Assembly: GCA_002700865.1 (NCBI GenBank)
Contig: PAFB01000087.1
Span: 1-8,003 of the forward strand
Length of the DNA: 8,003 nucleotides
Source: Rhodospirillaceae bacterium
GTDB taxonomy: Bacteria > Pseudomonadota > Alphaproteobacteria > UBA7985
Direction: 5' to 3'
In this document: one piece after another, positions 1 through 6,299 of the stretch
Layout: each line of letters starts with the position of its first letter
Numbering within the stretch: position 1 is the stretch's first letter
The notes under the pieces: model-generated
What the model was told of the DNA's origin: nothing
Databases searched by the model: none
The model's input: the letters and a program-made list of their open reading frames with translations, nothing else
Translations under genes and position numbers: made by a program

Positions 1-1177
1 CGCCTCCTCGTTCAATCAAGCCTTGTCCACGTTCGTTGACAAAAAAGCCATTTCCAAGCCGGGTCATGGCATAGCCAAAGGCAATCCGCTGATCGGGATC
101 GGCAAAACTGACCGAGCCGCCAATGCCCGTATGGCCGAAAGCCCCCTCGGGGATGAGGAGAGACCGCCCCCCTCGTGCATTGCGTCCATTATCCATGCGC
201 AGCATGGCGCCAAGAGAAAAACGCGTGGGGATCAGCAGGTTCAGGTCGCGCTTGGTCTCCATCGAAGGCCGCCGCAGGCGCTCAACCGCCGCTGGACTCA
301 GCAAGGAACCGTCGTTTTCTGCCAAGGGCCGCAACAAAGCCGCCAAGCCGCGCGCGTTCCCAATACCGCCCGCACCGCCGATATGCGCAGGCCAGTAAAT
401 TGGCTTGTTTGGGGTAAAGCGGCCAGAGTTCACCAGCGAGAGGAATTGCATGGATGTCTTGTCGAACATGATTTTTCGCAAGAAGGCGCGTGACAGCATG
501 GTCGCGAGATTAGGCGTTGCGAGTGAAACCGGCGCGAACAGAGGGTAGGCGCTGCGCGGCAGCCCAATGTAAAACTCAGCCGCGGTGGGCTGACGAAAAT
601 GTTGGTCAAAGTAAGCGCCAAGGCTCATCCCCGAAACCCGACGAACGACCTCGCCCACCAACCAGCCAAAGGAAATCATGTGATAGCCGTTTGTGCTGCC
701 CGGTTCCCAGAACGGTGTTTCCGCAGCCAGCGCCTTGGTCATGAAGTCCCAATCGCGAAAACCGGCGTTGCGCACCCGGCGCCGGACCGCCGGGAGTCCC
801 GCAGAATGGTTAAGCAGCGAGGCTACACGGATATCGCCCTTGCCGTTGGCCGCAAATTCCGGCCAGTACGTCGCAACGGGCGCGTCGAGTTCTACTTTGC
901 CTTCGTCAACCAGCTTGTGCAGGCACATAGCCGTAGCGACCTTGGTATTGGAGAAGACGGGCAGGAGGGTGTCGGCCTGCCACGCCAGCGTCTTTGCCGG
1001 GTTTTGATGGCCCATCCAGAGATCAACGACCGTTTGACCTCGGTAAACCACGGAAACACAGGCCCCGACTTCGCCATGCTCGCGGAAGTTCCTGACGAAG
1101 GTTTCGGCGACCGGCATAAACTGCGGCGCTGCGAACCCACACAAAGACGGGTTATCTTCAAAAACGCTGCTCAACAA
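1..1177 (-). CDS. Serine hydrolase, beta-lactamase fold (family VIII esterase-like), 3' end cut off by window
   Basis: Translating the reverse strand gives 392 codons without a stop, running off the left edge. The family usually has about 380-400 residues, so only the last few are missing. Counting from the TTG at 1177, the nucleophile motif S-N-T-K is at residues 76-79, a Y-H-M segment that would hold the catalytic tyrosine is at 165-167, and an H-T-G-I-G-G segment (the KTG-like third motif) is at 349-354. This set marks the class C beta-lactamase/DD-peptidase fold. Y-H-M in place of Y-x-N, and HTG in place of KTG, fit carboxylesterase-like members better than true beta-lactamases. It probably hydrolyses an ester or lactone; the substrate cannot be read from sequence. 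The start is uncertain: TTG 1177 has a GGAG five bases upstream. ATG 1252 is in frame, lacks a clear ribosome site and adds a hydrophobic N-terminus. The gene is divergent from a LysR regulator. Confidence 0.85.
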   Translation of the reverse strand, partial: MLSSVFEDNPSLCGFAAPQFMPVAETFVRNFREHGEVGACVSVVYRGQTVVDLWMGHQNPAKTLAWQADTLLPVFSNTKVATAMCLHKLVDEGKVELDAPVATYWPEFAANGKGDIRVASLLNHSAGLPAVRRRVRNAGFRDWDFMTKALAAETPFWEPGSTNGYHMISFGWLVGEVVRRVSGMSLGAYFDQHFRQPTAAEFYIGLPRSAYPLFAPVSLATPNLATMLSRAFLRKIMFDKTSMQFLSLVNSGRFTPNKPIYWPAHIGGAGGIGNARGLAALLRPLAENDGSLLSPAAVERLRRPSMETKRDLNLLIPTRFSLGAMLRMDNGRNARGGRSLLIPEGAFGHTGIGGSVSFADPDQRIAFGYAMTRLGNGFFVNERGQGLIERGG

Positions 1178-1186
1178 GGAGGCTCC
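1178..1186 (-). promoter_or_regulatory. Putative ribosome binding site supporting a TTG start
   Basis: On the reverse strand GGAG (1186-1183) lies five bases before the TTG at 1177. The only longer in-frame ATG option, at 1252, has no comparable purine-rich site just upstream. The protein from TTG begins M-L-S-S-V-F-E-D and reaches the conserved part of the fold about 15 residues later. This favours a cytoplasmic enzyme, but only weakly, because a second TTG follows directly at 1174. Confidence 0.4.
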
Positions 1187-1532
1187 ACAAACAACTACCC
1201 AAAAGACAGCCAGAAAATCGCTACCTCTGCGACGGCACCCGCTGCCAGACATGAGGCTGTGTTAGCAGAATTCCAAGCGCCGCGCTTCGCGAGTTTCGCT
1301 GAAATGTATCGCAAACTGGTCACGAACAGCTCTGTTCCAATCCTGCGCGATTCGCCCAGACAGTGACAGGCTGCGCCTGAGATTGCGCCCCGACCGGTCC
1401 TCAATTGGTGAAAAGCCTGCACGATTAGTCAATGAATTCGCGCTGTGAGTGCATCACTGAAAGACCTGTAACGATATGTGAGGCTTGGTCGAGCGACGCG
1501 CGTATCAGCAATGCCATCCGGCCTAGCGTCCC

Positions 1533-1562
1533 TTGCACCGAAGAACGCCTAGGGCCTATGCT
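1533..1562 (+). promoter_or_regulatory. Possible sigma-70-type promoter for the LysR gene
   Basis: TTGCAC at 1533-1538 and TATGCT at 1557-1562 resemble -35 and -10 boxes with an 18-bp spacer. The -35 box lies inside the left arm of the inverted repeat, and the -10 box sits just before the right arm. A protein bound to the repeat would therefore cover the promoter, as in LysR autorepression. Promoters in alphaproteobacteria are often degenerate, so this remains a weak call. Confidence 0.25.
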
Positions 1563-1572
1563 GTCGGTGCAA
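1533..1572. promoter_or_regulatory. Perfect 9-bp inverted repeat, candidate LysR-type operator
   Basis: TTGCACCGA at 1533-1541 is matched exactly by its reverse complement TCGGTGCAA at 1564-1572. The arms start 31 bp apart, close to three helical turns, so both would face the same side of the DNA. LysR-type proteins bind as tetramers to spaced dyads in the intergenic region of divergent promoters, usually near their own gene. This element sits 53-92 bp before the LysR start and fits that pattern. Binding by this regulator is inference. The 22-bp spacer is long for a transcript hairpin, and no T-tract follows, so a terminator is unlikely. Confidence 0.45.
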
Positions 1573-1624
1573 AATCCTTACGGATACAGCGATACACTTT
1601 AACAAAACTGACCAAAGATAGACC

Positions 1625-2539
1625 ATGGATCGAATGCGTAGCCTGCGCCAGATTGTTACTTTGGCCGATGCAGGCAACTTTAGGAAAGCCGCTGAGCGGT
1701 TGGGCGTGACCCATTCCGCCCTCAGTCAGGCCATCGCCAAGCTCGAAGACAGCTATGGGGTGCCGCTGTTTGTGCGGAACAAGCAGGAAACGGTGCCAAC
1801 CGCGTTTGGCCGGCGCATGGTCGAAGCGGCTCGATCTGCCTTGGTGGAGATTGAGCGGGCTGAACGTGACGTGGCGATGATGCGCAACTGGGAAACCGGT
1901 GTGCTGACCATCGGCTCTGACCCCAACGTGGCCGAGAGCCTGCTGGCCCCGGTACTAGTCAGTATGATGCGCCGCCATCCTCACGTGCGGATCAAGGTGG
2001 TATCGCGCAACTGGCAGGCGATGGAAGAAAGCCTGATCAACAAGACAATCGATATTTACGTCGGCCTTGCGCCGGATCGACGGACTGATGCGCTGGTGTA
2101 CGACAGCATTCCTCTGGCCCCGCCGATTTGCGTCTGCCGCTCAGGGCATCCTTTGATTGGGCGAACGCTGCGGATTCAGGATATTCGCCCCTATCCCTTC
2201 CTCGCAGCAGATGCACCGGTCTGGTATCTCGAAAACGTTCGCCAGACCTATCCTGACGAGCTGAAAACCCTCGACGACGTGCGTTCGACCTTTCTGATGA
2301 CGCAGGACCTCGGCCTGATGCGCAAGATGATCGCGGAGACAGACGCCATTGGCGTTCTGCCAGCGCAAGTCGTTTCAAGCCAGCTGAAGCGCAACGAAGT
2401 CGCCAAGCTGCGTTTCCAACGTGAGCCTTTCCGGGGGAGCTTGCCCGGCGTCATCGCCCGGCTCGACGGCTACCCCTTGCCGCCCATTGCGCAGGCGCTG
2501 GTCACCCGCATTCACCGTGCGGTGCAAAAGCGCATGTAG
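1625..2539 (+). CDS. LysR-type transcriptional regulator
   Basis: The 304-residue length is normal for the family. The N-terminal winged helix-turn-helix is clear at about residues 3-60: a segment around 18-40 reads N-F-R-K-A-A-E-R-L-G-V followed by S-A-L-S-Q-A-I-A-K-L-E, then G-V-P-L-F-V-R at 45-51, all canonical LysR positions. A linker helix follows. From about residue 93 to 300 lies the periplasmic-binding-protein-like effector domain, opening with V-L-T-I-G-S-D. The protein acts in the cytoplasm as a DNA-binding tetramer. The effector is unknown. ATG 1625 is preferred, though its ribosome site is weak; Met4 at 1634 is a possible alternative. The gene is divergent from the serine hydrolase and lies 33 bp upstream of the propeller hydrolase, so it may control either or both. 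Confidence 0.93.
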   Translation: MDRMRSLRQIVTLADAGNFRKAAERLGVTHSALSQAIAKLEDSYGVPLFVRNKQETVPTAFGRRMVEAARSALVEIERAERDVAMMRNWETGVLTIGSDPNVAESLLAPVLVSMMRRHPHVRIKVVSRNWQAMEESLINKTIDIYVGLAPDRRTDALVYDSIPLAPPICVCRSGHPLIGRTLRIQDIRPYPFLAADAPVWYLENVRQTYPDELKTLDDVRSTFLMTQDLGLMRKMIAETDAIGVLPAQVVSSQLKRNEVAKLRFQREPFRGSLPGVIARLDGYPLPPIAQALVTRIHRAVQKRM

Positions 2540-2572
2540 ACGCCCTGCGCAGAACGATAGAAAGCCTGTTCG

Positions 2573-3511
2573 ATGAATCCTGAATTTCGCCCCATGGCCG
2601 GGTTTCAAACGGTCTCCATCGGCTTCAACGGCCCGGAAGATCTGCTGGTTTTGGACGATGGAGCGTTGGTTACGGGCAATGACGCGGGACAAATCCTGCG
2701 GATTGAACGGGACCTTGGCGCGGTTTCTGTGATTGCTGAGGTCGGTGGACGGGCGCTGGGGCTGGATCTTTTGCCGGATGGTCGCTTGCTGATCTGTAAC
2801 GCGATGGAGCAGGGGTTGCAGGCGCTGGATATGACCAGCGGCACAGTTGAGACGCTGGTACAGACCATTGATGGAGAGCCGCTGAAGTTCTGCAACAACC
2901 CGGCGGTGGCCAAAGACGGCACCATCTATTTCAGCTCATCCACCACTCGCCACGATATCGAAGGCAGCACGAAGGACCTTATTGAGGGCCAAAAAACCGG
3001 GCGGTTGTTTCGCCGTTTGCCGGACGGACGCGTTGACTTGGTGCTCGATGATATTCTGTTTGCCAACGGCGTTGCGCTGAGCGCGGATGAGGATTTTGTC
3101 GTTGTCAATTCAACCGGTGAATACGCTATGCACCGCGCCTGGCTCACCGGTGAAAAGGCAGGGCAGCGGGACATGTTTGCGACGGACTTACCCAGCTTTC
3201 CTGACAACTTGAGCGTTGGCAGCGATGGTTTGCTGTGGTGCGCGCTTGTCACCCCTGTGACCCCACTGCTCAAAATGGTGGAACGCCTGCCCTTGGGCGC
3301 GCGTTCCATCCTTGCGCGCTTGCCGGAAACCAAAGGCACCCAACCTGCGCAGGCTGCCTTCTGCCTCGCGTTTCAGTGGGATGGTCAGGTCGTGCACGCT
3401 TTTGAGGACAGGTCTGGCGCATTCAGCTTTACCACTTGCGCCCGTGAGCATCGGGGGCGGGTTTATCTGGGCAGCTTACATGGCGACAAAATAGCCGTCT
3501 TCGACCTCTGA
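2573..3511 (+). CDS. SMP-30/gluconolactonase/strictosidine synthase-like beta-propeller hydrolase
   Basis: This 312-residue protein has repeated blade-like segments such as L-P-D-G-R-L-L-I and K-D-G-T-I-Y-F. Residues expected to hold the central calcium or other metal are present at the usual places: E22 in G-P-E-D, N108/N109 in F-C-N-N-P, N165 in F-A-N-G-V-A-L-S, and D211/N212 in F-P-D-N-L-S. The last two motifs are typical of the strictosidine synthase-like/lactonase branch. Bacterial members hydrolyse lactones or esters; the alkaloid-forming activity of the plant enzyme is not implied. I see no signal peptide, so a cytoplasmic location is likely. ATG 2573 follows the LysR stop by 33 bp and has only a weak purine-rich site upstream, which suggests co-transcription with the regulator. 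The natural substrate is unknown. Confidence 0.85.
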   Translation: MNPEFRPMAGFQTVSIGFNGPEDLLVLDDGALVTGNDAGQILRIERDLGAVSVIAEVGGRALGLDLLPDGRLLICNAMEQGLQALDMTSGTVETLVQTIDGEPLKFCNNPAVAKDGTIYFSSSTTRHDIEGSTKDLIEGQKTGRLFRRLPDGRVDLVLDDILFANGVALSADEDFVVVNSTGEYAMHRAWLTGEKAGQRDMFATDLPSFPDNLSVGSDGLLWCALVTPVTPLLKMVERLPLGARSILARLPETKGTQPAQAAFCLAFQWDGQVVHAFEDRSGAFSFTTCAREHRGRVYLGSLHGDKIAVFDL

Positions 3512-3617
3512 GCCCGCGATACGAATTTCTGATTGCCGTTTGCCGATCTTTTTCTGTGCCTTTCCCGGCGAAACCGGTTAAATCTGCGGACTAACCCCGC
3601 TTGCATCGAGAAAAGAC
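3512..3617. other. Intergenic gap before galU
   Basis: This 106-bp stretch separates two plus-strand genes and probably holds the galU promoter. I could not choose boxes with confidence: TTGCCG occurs twice (3533-3538 and 3540-3545), but neither has a good -10 at the right distance. No strong terminator hairpin follows the propeller gene; the best small symmetry is CCGG-cgaaa-CCGG near 3565-3577. A purine-rich GAGAAAAG just before ATG 3618 may serve as a weak ribosome site. Confidence 0.4.
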
Positions 3618-4514
3618 ATGCACCGTATCCGTAAAGCCGTTTTGCCCGTCGCTGGCCTGGGCACCCGCTTTTTGCCCGCAACAAAAGCGATGCCGAAGGA
3701 AATGCTGACAGTCGTAGACCGGCCCGTTATTCAGCATGCGGTTCAGGAAGCTTTGGCCAGTGGGATCGAACAGCTGATTTTCGTGACTGGACGCGGCAAA
3801 ACCGCCATTGAAGACCACTTTGACCACGCCTTCGAGCTCGAAGCGACGCTGGCCGCGCGTGGTAAGGACGATGCGCTGCAGACTGTTGAAGCCACGAACT
3901 TCCCGCCCGGCACCATTGCCTATGTCCGCCAGCAGGAACCGCTGGGCTTGGGGCATGCGGTCTGGTGCGCGCGCAAGGTGATCGGTGACGAGCCCTTTGC
4001 CGTGCTGCTGCCCGATGACATCATTCTGGGCAGCGATCCTTGTCTGGGTCAGTTGCTGAAGGTTTATGAGGGCTTGGACAGCGATGGTGCCAATCTGATT
4101 GGGGTTGAGGCTATCGAACCGGATATGACCCGAAAGTTCGGCATTCTTGATATCGATCATTGGCACGACGACGGCACGTCGTTCACGGCTCGGGGGATCG
4201 TGGAAAAACCAGAACCCGAGCGCGCACCATCGAACATGGCTGTTTTCGGTCGCTACATTCTCGACCCCTCTGTACTCAAGCATCTGGATCGACAGGAACG
4301 GGGAGCGGGCGGTGAGATTCAGCTCACTGATGCCATCGACGCCAGCATTCAGGAAGGCGTGCAGACCCTTGGGCATTTGTGCGAAGGGCAGCGGTTTGAT
4401 TGTGGCTCTAAGGAAGGTTTCGTTCTGGCCAACGTCGCCTACGCACTGCAAGACAGCGCCATTGGACCGAACCTGAGACCAGCGATCAAGGCGTTGGTTG
4501 AAGAAAAAGACTAG
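3618..4514 (+). CDS. galU: UTP--glucose-1-phosphate uridylyltransferase (GalU)
   Basis: GalU makes UDP-glucose and pyrophosphate from UTP and glucose-1-phosphate in the cytoplasm, feeding envelope and exopolysaccharide synthesis. The 298-residue length is normal for bacterial GalU. The nucleotide-binding start is visible as A-G-L-G-T-R-F-L-P at 12-20, followed by A-T-K-A-M-P-K-E-M at 21-29. Other hallmark segments are L-G-L-G-H-A-V at 109-115, the metal-binding L-P-D-D at 131-134, V-E-K-P at 195-198, G-E-I-Q-L-T-D-A at 232-239 and F-D-C-G-S-K at 260-265. The G-L-G-H-A and E-I-Q-L-T-D motifs separate it from glucose-1-phosphate thymidylyl- and adenylyltransferases. It has its own 106-bp upstream gap and is convergent with fhs. 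No other sugar-nucleotide gene is in view. Confidence 0.96.
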   Translation: MHRIRKAVLPVAGLGTRFLPATKAMPKEMLTVVDRPVIQHAVQEALASGIEQLIFVTGRGKTAIEDHFDHAFELEATLAARGKDDALQTVEATNFPPGTIAYVRQQEPLGLGHAVWCARKVIGDEPFAVLLPDDIILGSDPCLGQLLKVYEGLDSDGANLIGVEAIEPDMTRKFGILDIDHWHDDGTSFTARGIVEKPEPERAPSNMAVFGRYILDPSVLKHLDRQERGAGGEIQLTDAIDASIQEGVQTLGHLCEGQRFDCGSKEGFVLANVAYALQDSAIGPNLRPAIKALVEEKD

Positions 4515-4536
4515 ATTGTCAGACTAAGGGAAGGGC

Positions 4537-4557
4537 CCCCCTGCGATGCGCAGGGGG
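4537..4557. terminator. GC-rich hairpin between convergent galU and fhs
   Basis: CCCCCTGCG (4537-4545) and CGCAGGGGG (4549-4557) form a perfect 9-bp stem with a three-base loop, 22 bp past the galU stop and 27 bp past the fhs stop. Its place between convergent genes fits a shared, two-way terminator. Neither side has a clean T-tract: the plus strand continues ACAGTAAAAC, while the minus strand continues GCCCTTCCCTTAG. It may therefore be a weak terminator or a 3'-end-stabilising hairpin. A small second stem, CAGT-aaa-ACTG, follows at 4559-4569. Confidence 0.6.
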
Positions 4558-4583
4558 ACAGTAAAACTGCGCCGAAGGCTCCT

Positions 4584-6260
4584 CTAGAACAAGCCTTCGA
4601 TGTCGCCTTGGTCGTTGAGCATGATCGCTTCAGCCGCCGGCGTGCGAGGCAGTCCCGGCATGGTCATGATCTCACCGCAGATCGCCACGATGAACCCAGC
4701 CCCCGCAGAAAGCCGCACTTCCCGTACCGGCAGCGAATGCCCCGTGGGTGCGCCGCGCAGGTTTGGATCAGTTGAGAAGGAATACTGCGTCTTCGCCATA
4801 CAAACAGGAAGGCTGCCATAGCCGGCTTCTTCCCACGCCTTGAGCTGATCACGAATTTTCTTGTCCGCCAGCACCTCGTCCGCACGGTAAATCCGCTTGG
4901 CCACTGTCTCGATCTTCTGGAACAGGCCCATATCGTCCGGGTAAAGAGTGGAGAACTGCGCCATGCCACTATCAGCGATTTCCGCAACCCGCTGCGCGAG
5001 CTCGGTCACGCCTTTGGATCCATGCTCCCAGTGCTTACACAGGATCGCTTCAGAGCCCATTTCTTCGACGAAGGCCTTTACAGCCGCGACTTCAGCGTCG
5101 GTGTCGGTGACAAAGTGGTTGATCGCAACTACCGCTGGAACACCGAAGGATTTGACGTTCTCGATGTGCCGGCCAAGGTTGGCGCAACCGGCCTTAACAG
5201 CATTGACGTTTTCCGGGCCAAGATCAGCCTTGGCAACGCCGCCGTTCATTTTCATGGCGCGCACAGTTGCGACGATGACGACAGCATCAGGGGCGAGACC
5301 GGCTTTGCGACACTTGATGTTCATGAACTTCTCAGCGCCCAAATCAGCGCCAAAGCCCGCTTCGGTCACTACGTAATCAGCCAACTTCAAGGCTGTGGTC
5401 GTCGCCACCACGGAATTACAGCCGTGCGCGATGTTCGCGAAAGGACCACCGTGGACGAAGGCCGGGTTGTTTTCCAGCGTCTGAACAAGGTTTGGCTGCA
5501 TCGCCTGTTGCAACAGTACAGTCATCGCGCCGTCGGCTTTGATGTCGCGGCAGTAGACCGGCGAACGGTCGCGGCGGTAGGCAACGATGATGTTACCCAG
5601 ACGCCGCTTGAGGTCGTCCAGATCAGTAGCCAGACACAAGATCGCCATAACCTCCGAGGCCACGGTGATGTCAAAGCCTGTCTGACGCGGGAAGCCATTG
5701 GACACGCCGCCCAGAGAGGTGACAACATCACGCAGCGCGCGGTCGTTCATGTCGAGCACACGCCGCCAGACAACGCGCCGTGTGTCGATTCCGAGCTCGT
5801 TGCCCCAGTAGATGTGGTTCTCGATCATCGCTGCAAGCAGGTTGTGCGCCGAGGTGATGGCGTGGAAGTCACCGGTGAAGTGCAGGTTCATTTCCTCCAT
5901 CGGAACAACCTGGGCATAGCCACCGCCCGCAGCACCACCCTTCATGCCAAAGCACGGGCCAAGGGAGGCTTCACGAATGCAAATGGCCGCTTTCTTACCA
6001 ATGGCGTTCAGACCGTCACCCAGACCAACGGTGGTCGTGGTCTTGCCCTCGCCCGCCGGGGTTGGGTTGATGGCAGTGACAAGGATCAGCTTGCCGTCTT
6101 TCTTGCCCTTTTGAGCCTTGATGAACTCAGCGGAAATCTTGGCCTTGTCGTGGCCAAAGGGGAGGAGGTCGTCATAGCCGATGCCGAGTTTCTCACCGAT
6201 CTCCTGGATCGGCTTTTTCTTGGCTTCGCGGGCAATTTCGATGTCGGACTTATAGGACAT
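4584..6260 (-). CDS. fhs: Formate--tetrahydrofolate ligase
   Basis: This enzyme joins formate to tetrahydrofolate using ATP, giving 10-formyl-tetrahydrofolate; the reaction is reversible and can yield ATP when C1 units are oxidised. The 558 residues match the family. The ATP-binding loop is T-P-A-G-E-G-K-T-T at 67-75. The first family signature surrounds G-M-K-G-G-A-A-G-G-G-Y at 105-115. The second is V-A-T-V-R-A-M-K-M-N-G-G at 330-341; by my memory of that signature, Met336 stands where Leu is usual, a mild change. ATG 6260 is supported by AAGG eight bases upstream and by the family-like opening M-S-Y-K-S-D-I-E-I-A. The gene begins 39 bp after the formate dehydrogenase alpha subunit on the same strand, so an operon is likely. 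It ends convergently with galU. Confidence 0.97.
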   Translation of the reverse strand: MSYKSDIEIAREAKKKPIQEIGEKLGIGYDDLLPFGHDKAKISAEFIKAQKGKKDGKLILVTAINPTPAGEGKTTTTVGLGDGLNAIGKKAAICIREASLGPCFGMKGGAAGGGYAQVVPMEEMNLHFTGDFHAITSAHNLLAAMIENHIYWGNELGIDTRRVVWRRVLDMNDRALRDVVTSLGGVSNGFPRQTGFDITVASEVMAILCLATDLDDLKRRLGNIIVAYRRDRSPVYCRDIKADGAMTVLLQQAMQPNLVQTLENNPAFVHGGPFANIAHGCNSVVATTTALKLADYVVTEAGFGADLGAEKFMNIKCRKAGLAPDAVVIVATVRAMKMNGGVAKADLGPENVNAVKAGCANLGRHIENVKSFGVPAVVAINHFVTDTDAEVAAVKAFVEEMGSEAILCKHWEHGSKGVTELAQRVAEIADSGMAQFSTLYPDDMGLFQKIETVAKRIYRADEVLADKKIRDQLKAWEEAGYGSLPVCMAKTQYSFSTDPNLRGAPTGHSLPVREVRLSAGAGFIVAICGEIMTMPGLPRTPAAEAIMLNDQGDIEGLF

Positions 6261-6299
6261 GGTTGGGCCTTGGTGTTGGATAGACTGTCAAAGGAAGGA

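Larger units (their letters stand above)
1178..1624. other. Divergent intergenic region between serine hydrolase and LysR gene
   Basis: This 447-bp gap holds no convincing gene. Short open frames in it lack ribosome sites and match nothing I recognise. It must carry the promoters of both divergent genes. The notable element is the inverted repeat at 1533-1572. Smaller symmetric pieces are GACCGGTC at 1392-1399 and the repeated GATACA at 1583-1588 and 1591-1596. I could not pick a convincing minus-strand promoter for the hydrolase. If the hydrolase starts at ATG 1252 instead, the gap shrinks to about 372 bp. Confidence 0.6.

Noticed and set aside
1..1252. A broken or frameshifted hydrolase gene at the left edge
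   Set aside because: Full translation of the reverse strand shows one continuous frame with no internal stop; it only appears gene-free because its stop codon lies outside the window.
599..1366. Plus-strand open frame of 255 codons opposite the serine hydrolase
   Set aside because: The reverse strand carries an unbroken frame with all serine-hydrolase motifs; the plus-strand frame has no family features and is a by-product of GC-rich codon use.
1195..1422. Small minus-strand open frame of 75 codons in the divergent gap
   Set aside because: It overlaps the upstream end of the hydrolase in another frame and shows no ribosome site or recognisable feature.
2375..2692. Minus-strand open frame of 105 codons spanning the LysR/propeller junction
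   Set aside because: It covers the ends of two solid plus-strand genes and encodes nothing recognisable.
3591..4451. Minus-strand open frame of 286 codons opposite galU
   Set aside because: galU on the plus strand is complete with every hallmark motif; the antisense frame has no recognisable domain.
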